Shown: piece by piece, positions 6,778-14,197 of the stretch | Layout of the letters: each line of letters begins with the position of its first letter | How positions within the stretch are numbered: the stretch's first letter is position 1 | Origin: UBA2357 sp041916775 | GTDB lineage: Bacteria; Pseudomonadota; Gammaproteobacteria; Burkholderiales; Rhodocyclaceae | Reading direction: 5' to 3' | Assembly: GCA_041916775.1 (NCBI GenBank) | Contig: JAYRYZ010000025.1 | Location: 9,549-73,548 of the forward strand | Length of the DNA: 64,000 nt | Notes under the pieces: model-generated | The model's input: the letters and a program-made list of their open reading frames with translations, nothing else | Databases searched by the model: none | Told to the model about the DNA's origin: nothing | Translations under genes and position numbers: made by a program

Positions 6778-9573
6778 TCAACCCGGCGTGGCCCGCGCCA
6801 GCACACCTATCGTCGGTGCCCACGCGTCGCCCGGCTTCTTCTTGCGTGTCACCAGGGTGAGCTGTGCCGGCGCGAACACATTGGCGTTGTGCGTCACCGG
6901 GGTAGTGATGAGGTACTGGGCGCGGGTGGCGCGCAGGAAGCCGCCGACGCGGTCGATGTTGGCGATGTCGAGGTGGGCGAAGGGCTCGTCGATGAACACG
7001 AAGCCGCCCGGGCGCGCGTCGTCCATGAGGAGCGCGATGAGCAGGATCAGCGACTTCATCACCTGCTGGCCGCCCGAGGCCTCGCCGTCGTTGAGGCCCA
7101 CCGCACCCTTGCTGTCGAAGTCGAAGCGCACCTCCAGCCCGGCCTGGGCGAGCGACACGTCGTCGTTGCCGAACACGGGCAGCGGGCAATCCACCGAGAT
7201 GCCGGCGAGCTCGCCGAGCGCCCTGAGGTTCTTCGCATACTGGCGGATGGTGGCGCGCAGTTTGGCGATGTAGGCGTTGCGCGCATCCTCGGTGAGGCGC
7301 CGGGTGGTGGCGCAGTAGCCTTGGCGGTCCTGGTAGTCGCGTTCGCGCTTGGCGACGTCGGCCTTGAGACGCTCCGACAGCGTGAGTACCGACGCGTCGG
7401 TGACCCAGTCGCCTTCGGCGAGGCGGGCGCGCAGGCGGTCGCGCTCGCGCCGCGCGGCGCCGGCGGATTCGTAGCGATCGAAGAGCAGTGCCATCTCGTC
7501 CGGGTCGCGCCAGGCGGGGGGCATACCGCGGCGCAAGCTGCGCAGGCGCAGGATGCGCTGCACCTGCGCCTGGCGGCGGGGGGCTGCGTCGCGACCGAGC
7601 TCGGTGATGCGTGCGACCAGCCCGCCCAGCTCGCGCTCGCGACGGTCGAGCTCGATGCGCACGCCGGAGAGCCGGCCGGAGAGTTCTTCCTGCCGGACCG
7701 TGTGCGCATCGCGCGCAGCGCTTGCCGCGGCGAGCGCGCGCTGCGTCTGCGGCAGGGCGGCCTCGGCGGCGGCGTAGGCTTCGGCGCGGGCGGCGAGGAG
7801 CTGCGCCGACTGCAGGCCGAGGAGGCGCTGGCGCAGTCCGGTGAGCGTCTCGGCGGCGGTGTGTACCTGCGGGCGGATCGCGGCGAGCCCGGCATCCAGC
7901 GTGCGGATGTCCTCTTCCAGCTGCGCGATGCGCGACTGGCGCGCGAGCTCGCCGAAGTGGAATTCGGCCGGACGGCCGAGGTGGCGGGCGCCGCGGCGCT
8001 CGCGGTGATAGCCGTCGCGGGTGATCCACTCGACGTCGCGCGGCAACTCGCGCGCCGCCGCCACGTCTTCGACGCGGCGGATGCGGTTGAGCAGATCGGT
8101 GAGCCAGCGTGGCACCGGCGCCGAGAAACGCACCACCTCGGCCAGGCTGCGCTCGCGCGCGGGCGGGGCGGCTTCGCGCTCCGGCACGAGGAAGTGGCGG
8201 AAGCGCTCGCGCTCGCCCAGCGCCCAGGCGGCGTGGCGGTCGGACTCGCGCTCCAGCAGCAACACGCTGCGGTAGGGGCGCAGCACCGCCTCCAGCGCCG
8301 CCTGCCAGCCGGCGTCGGTGACCTCGATGACCTCGGCGAGGCTGCGGTGGGCGATGCCTTGTTGTTCCAGCAGGGTGCGGAAGCGGCTGACTTCCGCGTC
8401 GCCCGGCGGCCCGCTGCGGCTGCGCGCGGCGCGCAGCGCCTCGGTGCGTTCCTCGTAGCGGGCGACGAGCGCGCGCTCCTCGGCGCGCAGGGTGGCGAGC
8501 GCGACCTCGGCCGCCTCGTGGTCGCGCTCCAGCGTCACCGCGTCGGCGCCGTGTTCACTGGCGAGGCGCTGGCGCAGCGCGTCGCGTTCGGCGAGGAGCT
8601 TCTCCTGGTCGCGCAGGTGGTCGCGCGCGGCGAGGTAGCCGGCCTCCACCGCCTGACCCTCTGCCTTCAGACCGGCGCGTTCGGACTCCAGCGCCGCCTG
8701 TTCGGCGCGCACGGCTTCCAGCCGCTGCGTCGCGCTGCGGCGCTCGGCCAGGTGGCGCAGGCGCTCGCTGCGCTGGGCGGCGAGCTGTTGGCGTTCGGCA
8801 GCGATGTCGCGTGCGAGCTCGAAGACTTCCAGACGCGGCAAGATCTCCGCCTCCAGCGCGTGCGCCTCGTCGCTCAGTTGCTTCCACTGCAGGTAGTTGT
8901 CCGCCTCCAGCCGGCGTGCCTCGGCCTGCGCGCGCAGCCGGTCGAGGTCGAGGCCGAGATCCTCCAGCTCGCGCTCGGCGCCCTTCTGTTCGTGGCGGGC
9001 GGCCTCGTAGTTGTCGAGCACCTCCTTGTCGCCGAATACGTCGAAGACGAGCTCCAGCAGCGCCTTGGGCGAGTATTCGCAGAGCTTGTCGGTGTCGCCC
9101 TGTTCCAGCGCCAGCACCTTCGCGATCGCCGGCGTCAGCCCGCCCCAGGCGAGGCGGTTCTGGTAGTCGCGCAGGCCGATCCAGTCCTCGCTGTTCTCGA
9201 GCACCTCGATCGCGAGATCACCGTCGACGATGGTGTAGTCGCGCGTCCACTCGCCACCCGCGCGGCGGATGCGGCAGGCGAGCGTGACCTCGTCCGCGAG
9301 ACAGGGGAAGAACGGCCGCCGCCCGGTGCTGCCCGGCACGTTGGCGACCACCGCGCGGATCCACGCGAAGCTGCGCTCGGCGCGGCGCACATAGCGGCGG
9401 AAGTCACGCTTGCCCGAACAGCGCAGCGCAAAGAGCGTGCGCAGCGCGTCGAGCAGCGTCGTCTTGCCCGAGCCGTTGGGCCCGACGATGGTGATGATCT
9501 GCGCATCCAGCGGCAGCGAGAAGCGGCGCCAGTAGTCCCAGTGGACGAGCTCGAGTTGTTTGATGTGGAACAT
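6778..9573 (-). CDS. SMC/MukB-like ATPase of a condensin-like complex
   Basis: A 931-residue SMC-type ATPase. The N-terminal head has Walker A GPNGSGKTT (31-39). Long charged coiled coils flank a hinge-like middle segment (about 370-520). The C-terminal head has the signature NDGEASGGQQ (about 828-837) and Walker B FVFIDEP (858-864, catalytic Glu 863). It is shorter than MukB (about 1,480) and nearer to MksB/JetC sizes. Its start MFHIKQLELVHWDYW fits JetC-like relatives as I remember them. Two partner-type genes lie upstream on the same strand, so it should be the motor of a loop-extruding or DNA-bridging complex. It follows a PIN toxin gene by only 9 bases and so is probably co-transcribed with a toxin-antitoxin pair. 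Chromosome organisation or plasmid defence are both possible. Confidence 0.85.
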   Translation of the reverse strand: MFHIKQLELVHWDYWRRFSLPLDAQIITIVGPNGSGKTTLLDALRTLFALRCSGKRDFRRYVRRAERSFAWIRAVVANVPGSTGRRPFFPCLADEVTLACRIRRAGGEWTRDYTIVDGDLAIEVLENSEDWIGLRDYQNRLAWGGLTPAIAKVLALEQGDTDKLCEYSPKALLELVFDVFGDKEVLDNYEAARHEQKGAERELEDLGLDLDRLRAQAEARRLEADNYLQWKQLSDEAHALEAEILPRLEVFELARDIAAERQQLAAQRSERLRHLAERRSATQRLEAVRAEQAALESERAGLKAEGQAVEAGYLAARDHLRDQEKLLAERDALRQRLASEHGADAVTLERDHEAAEVALATLRAEERALVARYEERTEALRAARSRSGPPGDAEVSRFRTLLEQQGIAHRSLAEVIEVTDAGWQAALEAVLRPYRSVLLLERESDRHAAWALGERERFRHFLVPEREAAPPARERSLAEVVRFSAPVPRWLTDLLNRIRRVEDVAAARELPRDVEWITRDGYHRERRGARHLGRPAEFHFGELARQSRIAQLEEDIRTLDAGLAAIRPQVHTAAETLTGLRQRLLGLQSAQLLAARAEAYAAAEAALPQTQRALAAASAARDAHTVRQEELSGRLSGVRIELDRRERELGGLVARITELGRDAAPRRQAQVQRILRLRSLRRGMPPAWRDPDEMALLFDRYESAGAARRERDRLRARLAEGDWVTDASVLTLSERLKADVAKRERDYQDRQGYCATTRRLTEDARNAYIAKLRATIRQYAKNLRALGELAGISVDCPLPVFGNDDVSLAQAGLEVRFDFDSKGAVGLNDGEASGGQQVMKSLILLIALLMDDARPGGFVFIDEPFAHLDIANIDRVGGFLRATRAQYLITTPVTHNANVFAPAQLTLVTRKKKPGDAWAPTIGVLARATPG

Positions 9574-9582
9574 GTTTTCAGG

Positions 9583-9966
9583 CTACTGATCGGCTGCGAG
9601 GAGTTTTACCGAGTATCTCGGGAAGACGCCATCAACCGTGACTATCGTGAGTGATTCCGCTATCGCCTGACCGATCAGCAGTCGATCGAACGGGTCGCCA
9701 TGGTGGCGGGGCAGGCGTCCGGCCACGCAGGCGTGTTCGAGTGTTATCGGTAGCGGCTGGAAGTCCGCATCGGCCACTTCACGGAGCAGGTCGGTGGGGG
9801 CCTCCAGACGTCCTGCTTCGCGTTTGATCTCGATCTCCCAGATGCTGACCGCGCTGACGAAGACTTCCTGCGCCGGGTCGGTGATCAGATCGCGTGCTGT
9901 CGGCCCGAGGCGTTCCGGCTCGGCCAGCGCCCAGAGCAGGGCGTGGGTATCGAGCAGGAGTCTCAT
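9583..9966 (-). CDS. VapC-type PIN-domain ribonuclease toxin (pair 1)
   Basis: A 127-residue PIN-domain protein with the full acidic set for metal-dependent RNA cleavage: Asp6 (LLLDTHALLW), Glu44 (SIWEIEIK), Asp91/Asp94 (HGDPFDRLL) and Asp112 (TVDGVF). VapC-type toxins cut tRNA or rRNA when not held by their antitoxin. The start overlaps the antitoxin stop by 4 bases (ATGA), which ensures coupled translation. The SMC ATPase gene begins 9 bases after the stop, so this pair sits inside the condensin-like operon. All active-site residues are present, so the toxin appears functional. Confidence 0.9.
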   Translation of the reverse strand: MRLLLDTHALLWALAEPERLGPTARDLITDPAQEVFVSAVSIWEIEIKREAGRLEAPTDLLREVADADFQPLPITLEHACVAGRLPRHHGDPFDRLLIGQAIAESLTIVTVDGVFPRYSVKLLAADQ

Positions 9967-10211
9967 CGTGGGAAGATCTCGCTGTTCAAGAAGCTGTCAA
10001 TGATCTCCTGCGATGTGTTGTCGAAATCCGCAGCCACCCTGATCTTGCCGCGCAGATTGCCGAGCTGGCGGCGCGGCTTTTCCTCGACGATGGGAACGAG
10101 CCGCACCAGCGGCTTGCCGGCGCGCGCGATGATGACTTCCTCGCCCGCCATCGCTTGTTCGACAAGGCGGGACAACTGGGTCTTGGCTTCGTGCATGTTG
10201 GCGGTGAGCAT
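9963..10211 (-). CDS. Phd/YefM-type antitoxin (pair 1)
   Basis: An 82-residue protein with a Phd/YefM fold: an N-terminal DNA-binding half (NMHEAKTQLSRLVEQAMAGEEVIIARAGKPLVRLVP) and a flexible acidic C-terminus ending NSEIFPR that would wrap the toxin. It should neutralise the PIN toxin encoded immediately downstream and repress its own promoter. A GGAG ribosome binding site stands 8 bases before ATG 10211. Repeated TTAGCT elements at 10243-10278, directly upstream, are candidate operator sites. Confidence 0.9.
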   Translation of the reverse strand: MLTANMHEAKTQLSRLVEQAMAGEEVIIARAGKPLVRLVPIVEEKPRRQLGNLRGKIRVAADFDNTSQEIIDSFLNSEIFPR

Positions 10212-10242
10212 GGTGGGATCTCCGTCCGGGTACGCAATGTTA

Positions 10243-10278
10243 TTAGCTACGGTTAGCTTAGCCTTGATTTCTAGCTAA
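10243..10278. promoter_or_regulatory. Candidate operator of toxin-antitoxin pair 1
   Basis: TTAGCT occurs at 10243 and again at 10253, exactly one helical turn apart, and in inverted orientation (AGCTAA) at 10273-10278. The segment is AT-rich compared with its flanks and lies in the 93-base gap between the MukE-like stop and the antitoxin start, where an autoregulatory operator and an internal promoter would be expected. Confidence 0.5.
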
Positions 10279-10304
10279 GACAAACGCAGATACGCAGGAA
10301 TCAG

Positions 10305-11003
10305 TCACACCTGCTCGTCATCCTCGTCCGCCAGCGCGCCCGTATTGCTGAACGCGTCCGCCTGCGGCGGCGGGTGGCCGGCCTGGCTGAGGACGTCGGC
10401 GAGGGTGCCGTGGATGATGCGCTCGGCGAGCATGCGGTAGTCGAGCGCCACATCGAGCAGCGGACCTTCCAGGATCATTCCGCCGCGCCGCTCGACGAAG
10501 CCGAGGCGGGCGAGCTTGCCGAGCGCGAAGCCGATGCGCGTCTTGCCGCCGAGGAGATTGCCGAAGTCGGCGATCAGCTGTGATTCGGCCACCGCGCCGG
10601 AGACGCTGTCGCCGTGGGTGATGGGCTTCTCGCTGCCGAACATGTCGGCCTGGCCGTCGTCGTCGAGCGCGCGGCGGGTGACCTGGCGCTCGCGCTTGGG
10701 TAGCACGATCAGCGACCAGATCACCACCAGCAGCGCGATCTCGTCGCGATTCAGGCCGAGGTTGCTGGCTGCGTATTCGCGCCGCGCGCCGAACACCGGC
10801 TCCATCATCTCCGCCTGCAGCGCGGTGGCGACATGGTCGGCGTAGGGGTTGTCGAGCAGCTGCAGGCCGACCGCGGCGAGGCGCTGCTCGAGCTCCGCGC
10901 GAAAGCTCTCGTCCACCAGCGCGCGCCGCACCAGCCGGTCGTTGCGCGGCAGCCAGCGATTCGCGATGAGGCGCGCGGTGAGGGTCTTGACGTCGTGTTC
11001 CAT
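10305..11003 (-). CDS. MukE/MksE/JetB-like condensin subunit
   Basis: A 232-residue soluble protein that looks like the winged-helix accessory subunit of MukBEF/MksBEF/Wadjet complexes. An N-terminal helical part (LVRRALVDESFRAELEQRLAAVGLQLLDNP) is followed by a segment IALLVVIWSLIVLPKRE similar to the JetB/DUF4194 core. A second winged helix follows (LGKLARLGFVERRGGMILEGPLLDVALD). The tail is acidic (ADEDDEQV). It starts 4 bases after the stop of the kleisin-like gene, so the two are translationally linked. It would bind the kleisin and regulate the SMC ATPase. Assignment rests on length, fold-like pattern and context rather than on a diagnostic motif. Confidence 0.65.
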   Translation of the reverse strand: MEHDVKTLTARLIANRWLPRNDRLVRRALVDESFRAELEQRLAAVGLQLLDNPYADHVATALQAEMMEPVFGARREYAASNLGLNRDEIALLVVIWSLIVLPKRERQVTRRALDDDGQADMFGSEKPITHGDSVSGAVAESQLIADFGNLLGGKTRIGFALGKLARLGFVERRGGMILEGPLLDVALDYRMLAERIIHGTLADVLSQAGHPPPQADAFSNTGALADEDDEQV

Positions 11004-11007
11004 GGAT

Positions 11008-12327
11008 TCAGTCCGGGGAAGGCGCGGTGGCGGAGGGCAGTACAGCTGCCACCTCGCGGTGCACGGCGCGGGGGGCGACATGGCCGCGCGAGATCAGCGC
11101 GATACCGTCCTCGTCGCAAGTTTCGAGCGCGTCGCCGAACAACACCTCGAGCGGCAGGCGCATGAAGTCGCCGATCGGCCCGTCGGGCGCGCCGCCCTGT
11201 TCGCCATCTGCGAGCAGCGCCAGCAGCGAGAGCCGGTAGGCCGCGGGCGCGAAGCCGCCGCCGGCGACGACGCTCGCGAGCGGTTCGGCCGTCGGCAGTG
11301 TGGCGAGGCGCTGGCTGAAGTGTTCGAGCAATGCGAGGTCCTCGGCAGGCGGCGCGGCGTCGCGCTCGGCCAGCTCGGGCGGCGGCAGCGTGGTGTCGGC
11401 CTCTTGCGCGCGCGCGTCCTCGGCAAGCACCACCTCGGCGCGGTCGAGCAACTCGTGCCCGCCCGCGAGCAGCGGCAGGTCCGGCACGGCGGCGAGCGCG
11501 TCGGCGGCGAAGCCGGCGATGGTGTCGATCGTGCGGCTGCGCAGCCACGCCGACACATCCGAGGACGAGATGCCGGAGGCGCCCAGCGTCACCCGTTGCG
11601 CCTCGATCTTGTTGAGCGCGCGCTGGAAGCTTGCGTCCACCCGCGCGAGCCGCGACTGCGCGAGGCCGATGCGCTGCGCGACGCGCGCGATCTCGAAATC
11701 CACCTCCGGATCGGCGAGCAGGCCTTGCAGGATCTCGGTGCCGCGCGCGAGCCACTTGCCGTTGGCCGACAGGCGCCGCCGCGCCGCGACGATGTTGAAC
11801 TCCGAGCCCGAGGCGATCGCCTCTTCGAAGTGCCAGCGGAGATCGTTGAGCTTGGAAAGCAAGTGGCTCAGCGACTCCGGCGTGATGCTGCCCACCGCCT
11901 GCAGGCCGGCGAGTTGCGCGGTGAGGAAGCCGAGCTCGGCATCCTCCTCGTCGGCGAAGCGCAACAGCATCGCGAGTGCAGCCACCGCATTGCGGCCGAT
12001 GTCGGAGAGGTGGTAGAGCCCGTCCTCGGCGAAGGCGAGCAGGTTGTTGTCGCGCAGGCGCTTCAACACCGTCTCGAGCTTCACCGGATCGAGGTAGGTG
12101 AAGCGCGCCCGCAGCGCCTCCGGCGACCAGCGCGGCGCGTCGGCGTCGCGGCCGATCTCGCGCAGCACCACGAGGCGCATCAGCACCTCCGCCTCGGTGC
12201 CGCGGAAGAGCGTGATGAACGCATCCAGCATCGTCCGCGCCGCCGCCAGCGCGGCCAACTCCGGCACGTCGTCGGCGGCCACGCCCGGGGCGAGGAACTC
12301 GGTGAGGTCGAAGGGGGCTGGGTTCAA
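11008..12327 (-). CDS. Kleisin-like (MukF/MksF/JetA-like) condensin subunit
   Basis: About 439 residues. An N-terminal winged-helix region (EAEVLMRLVVLREIG, then LRDNNLLAFAEDGLYHLSDIGRNAV) is followed by long helices and a C-terminal small domain (FMRLPLEVLFGDALETCDEDGIALISRGHVAP), the general layout of MukF/JetA-type kleisins that bridge the SMC heads. The order kleisin, MukE-like, SMC is that of Wadjet and MksBEF loci. The start is uncertain: TTG 12327 avoids overlap with the toxin gene and begins just before the conserved-looking FDLTEFL. A GTG at 12402 would give 25 more residues and overlap the PIN toxin gene by 62 bases. Neither has a good ribosome binding site, so translation may be coupled to the upstream toxin gene. 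Confidence 0.65.
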   Translation of the reverse strand: MNPAPFDLTEFLAPGVAADDVPELAALAAARTMLDAFITLFRGTEAEVLMRLVVLREIGRDADAPRWSPEALRARFTYLDPVKLETVLKRLRDNNLLAFAEDGLYHLSDIGRNAVAALAMLLRFADEEDAELGFLTAQLAGLQAVGSITPESLSHLLSKLNDLRWHFEEAIASGSEFNIVAARRRLSANGKWLARGTEILQGLLADPEVDFEIARVAQRIGLAQSRLARVDASFQRALNKIEAQRVTLGASGISSSDVSAWLRSRTIDTIAGFAADALAAVPDLPLLAGGHELLDRAEVVLAEDARAQEADTTLPPPELAERDAAPPAEDLALLEHFSQRLATLPTAEPLASVVAGGGFAPAAYRLSLLALLADGEQGGAPDGPIGDFMRLPLEVLFGDALETCDEDGIALISRGHVAPRAVHREVAAVLPSATAPSPD

Positions 12328-12340
12328 GTTGATTGCCGGC

Positions 12341-12739
12341 CTACCAGATGGCGGCTGGAAAGTTTTCGAGGATGCGGCTGTCGCGTGTGACCAGGCGTGC
12401 ACCGTCGGCCGCTGCGTGCGCGACGATCAGGCGATCGAAGGCATCGCGGGTCCAGTTCAGCGTGAGCGCCTCTCCGACGACGCGAGAGAGCGGCGTCTGG
12501 CTTACGCAAAGACCGATTTCGCTCGCGAGCGCCCCGAGCACCTGCGGTGAAGTATCGCGGAACCGGCCGATCTCGCGCAGGTAGGTTATCTCGAGCTCGA
12601 CCATGGGCGACACCGCCGGCCGGCCGGTTTCGATCGCGGCCCGGGCAGACGCGCTGAGCTTCGATACCAAGCCTTCGTAGAGCCAGCAGACGACATGGGT
12701 ATCGAGATGGATCAGAGGTCTTTCTGGTTGTCCCGCCAT
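12341..12739 (-). CDS. PIN-domain ribonuclease toxin (pair 2)
   Basis: A 132-residue PIN-domain toxin with its acidic residues in place: Asp13 (LIHLDTHVVCWL), Glu48 (SPMVELEIT), Asp99/Asp102 (TRDAFDRLIV) and Asp120 (VTRDSRILE). It differs clearly in sequence from the PIN toxin at 9583-9966, so the two are separate acquisitions rather than a recent duplication. The start overlaps the upstream antitoxin gene by 28 bases. Its stop is 13 bases before the preferred start of the kleisin-like gene, so toxin and condensin genes are likely on one transcript. Confidence 0.9.
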   Translation of the reverse strand: MAGQPERPLIHLDTHVVCWLYEGLVSKLSASARAAIETGRPAVSPMVELEITYLREIGRFRDTSPQVLGALASEIGLCVSQTPLSRVVGEALTLNWTRDAFDRLIVAHAAADGARLVTRDSRILENFPAAIW

Positions 12740-12957
12740 GCGTGCTCGTCCCAGACAGAAAGGTCCACCAGCGCATCAGGGTCGCCGATGATGGCATTGC
12801 GCCGGGGCAGATTGTCCAGCACGCCCGCAACCGGCTCGGGCGCGAGCACCAGACGCCGTCCGTCACGCTCGATCACGACCGCCTCGCCGGTGGCGAGAAC
12901 CCGATCGGCAATCTGGAAGATGTTCTGCCGGAGTGCGGTCAGGGTGATCTGTTCCAT
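12712..12957 (-). CDS. Phd/YefM-type antitoxin (pair 2)
   Basis: An 81-residue protein beginning MEQITLTALRQNIFQIADRV, typical of Phd/YefM antitoxins, with a conserved-looking VVIERDGRRLVLAPEP strand region and an acidic, Trp-containing tail (SVWDEHAWRDNQ) suited to binding the PIN toxin. It is first in the seven-gene reverse-strand run. A 33-base palindrome (12989-13021) lies 31 bases upstream and is the probable autoregulatory operator. Confidence 0.9.
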   Translation of the reverse strand: MEQITLTALRQNIFQIADRVLATGEAVVIERDGRRLVLAPEPVAGVLDNLPRRNAIIGDPDALVDLSVWDEHAWRDNQKDL

Positions 12958-12988
12958 GAGGACCTCGCTGGACAGGATGTGTGAGCAC

Positions 12989-13021
12989 GGATGTACGCAC
13001 TAGATTCTAGTACGTACATCC
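12989..13021. promoter_or_regulatory. 33-base palindromic operator upstream of toxin-antitoxin pair 2
   Basis: The outer arms GGATGTACG (12989-12997) and CGTACATCC (13013-13021) are perfect complements. Inside them ACTAGA (12999-13004) and TCTAGT (13006-13011) also pair around a single central T. Only one position pair (12998/13012) is mismatched. Two nested dyads fit a dimer-of-dimers repressor site such as those bound by antitoxin-toxin complexes. It also sits 6 bases past the prfB stop, but with no T-run it is a poor terminator. Confidence 0.7.
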
Positions 13022-13027
13022 TCGCGC

Positions 13028-14132
13028 TCAAACCCCCTGTTTCAGACTCGCCGCGATGAAATCGTCCAGGTCGCCGTCGAGTACCGCCTGGGTGTTGCCG
13101 ACCTCGTGGTTGGTGCGCAAGTCCTTGATGCGCGACTGGTCGAGCACGTAGGAGCGGATCTGGTGGCCCCAGCCGATGTCGCTCTTGCTGTCTTCCAGCT
13201 TCTGCTGCTCGGCCTGGCGCTTGCGCAGTTCGTGCTCGTAGAGGCGCGCCTTCAGCATGGACATGGCCTCGGCCTTGTTCTTGTGCTGCGAGCGGTCGTT
13301 CTGGCACTGCACGACGATGCCGGTGGGCTCGTGGGTGATACGCACCGCGGAGTCGGTCTTGTTGATGTGCTGGCCGCCGGCGCCGGAGGCGCGGTAGGTG
13401 TCGATGCGCAGGTCGGAAGGGTTGATCTCGATCTCGATCGAGTCGTCCACCTCCGGGAACACGAACACCGAGCAGAAGCTGGTGTGGCGGCGCGCGTTGG
13501 AGTCGAAGGGGCTCTTGCGCACCAGGCGGTGGATGCCGGTCTCGGTGCGCAGGTAGCCGTAGGCATACTCGCCGTTCACCTTGATGGTGGCGCTCTTGAT
13601 GCCCGCGACTTCGCCTTCGGATTCCTCCATCAGCTCGACGTCGAAACCCTTGCGCTCGCAGTAGCGCAGGTACATGCGCTCCAGCATGCCGGCCCAGTCC
13701 TGCGCCTCGGTGCCGCCCGCGCCGGACTGGATCTCGATGAAGCAGTGGTTCGGATCCATCGGGTTCGCGAACATGCGGCGGAACTCGAGTGCCTCGACCT
13801 GCTCTGCGAGCGCGACGATGTCGGTCTCGACCGCAACCAGGGTGTCCTCGTCGTCCTCGGCCTCGGCGAGCTCGAAGAGATCGCGCAAGTCCTTAGCGAG
13901 CTGGTCGATGTTGCGCAGGGTGTGCACCACGCCTTCCAGCGTACGCTTCTCCTTGCCCAGCTCCTGGGCGCGCTCGGCGTTGTTCCATACCGCCGGATCT
14001 TCCAGCGCGAGGTTTACTTCCTGAAGCTTGCTCGCCTTTTCATCGTAGTCAAAGATACCTCCGTAGCTCGCGACCCCGGCTGGCGAGGTCTTCGAGCTTG
14101 GCGGAGAGGGCGTTGAGGCGTTCGGCTTCCAT
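13028..14132 (-). CDS. prfB: Peptide chain release factor 2 (programmed +1 frameshift)
   Basis: Release factor 2 reads UGA and UAA stop codons. Translation starts at ATG 14132 (AGGAG 8 bases upstream) and gives 27 residues ending LRRYL before an in-frame TGA at 14049-14051. A +1 shift on CTT then continues DYDEKASKLQ to 13028. The main part holds the peptidyl-hydrolysis motif GAGGQHINK; the stop-recognition region follows the family pattern. Full length after the shift is about 367 residues, normal for the family. The frameshift lets the factor limit its own synthesis: abundant RF2 ends translation at the TGA. The gene is monocistronic here and the next gene downstream is toxin-antitoxin pair 2. 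Confidence 0.97.
14048..14063 (-). promoter_or_regulatory. prfB programmed frameshift site
   Basis: On the reverse strand the 16 bases read CGGAGGTATCTTTGAC. An internal Shine-Dalgarno-like GGAGG stands just ahead of the slippery CTT and the in-frame TGA followed by C, the classic arrangement for +1 slippage in bacterial prfB. Confidence 0.95.
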
Positions 14133-14197
14133 GGCGGGGCTCCTGCTTGATGCTGAAAACCCGCCATTCTACCCGCAACGCCCTGGTGGTGCGGCGC

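Noticed and set aside
4671..6806. A 711-codon open frame opposite the chemoreceptor
   Set aside because: Antisense shadow of an intact chemoreceptor gene.
6889..9654. A 921-codon open frame opposite the SMC gene
   Set aside because: Antisense shadow. The reverse-strand product has Walker A, signature and Walker B motifs.
13022..13060. A prfB terminator formed by the 33-base palindrome
   Set aside because: No T-run follows it on the reverse strand and its nested symmetry fits a protein-binding site better.
14049..14167. A prfB start at 14167 in the main reading frame
   Set aside because: It would bypass the programmed frameshift. The ATG at 14132 has a good ribosome binding site and the standard N-terminal sequence in the other frame.
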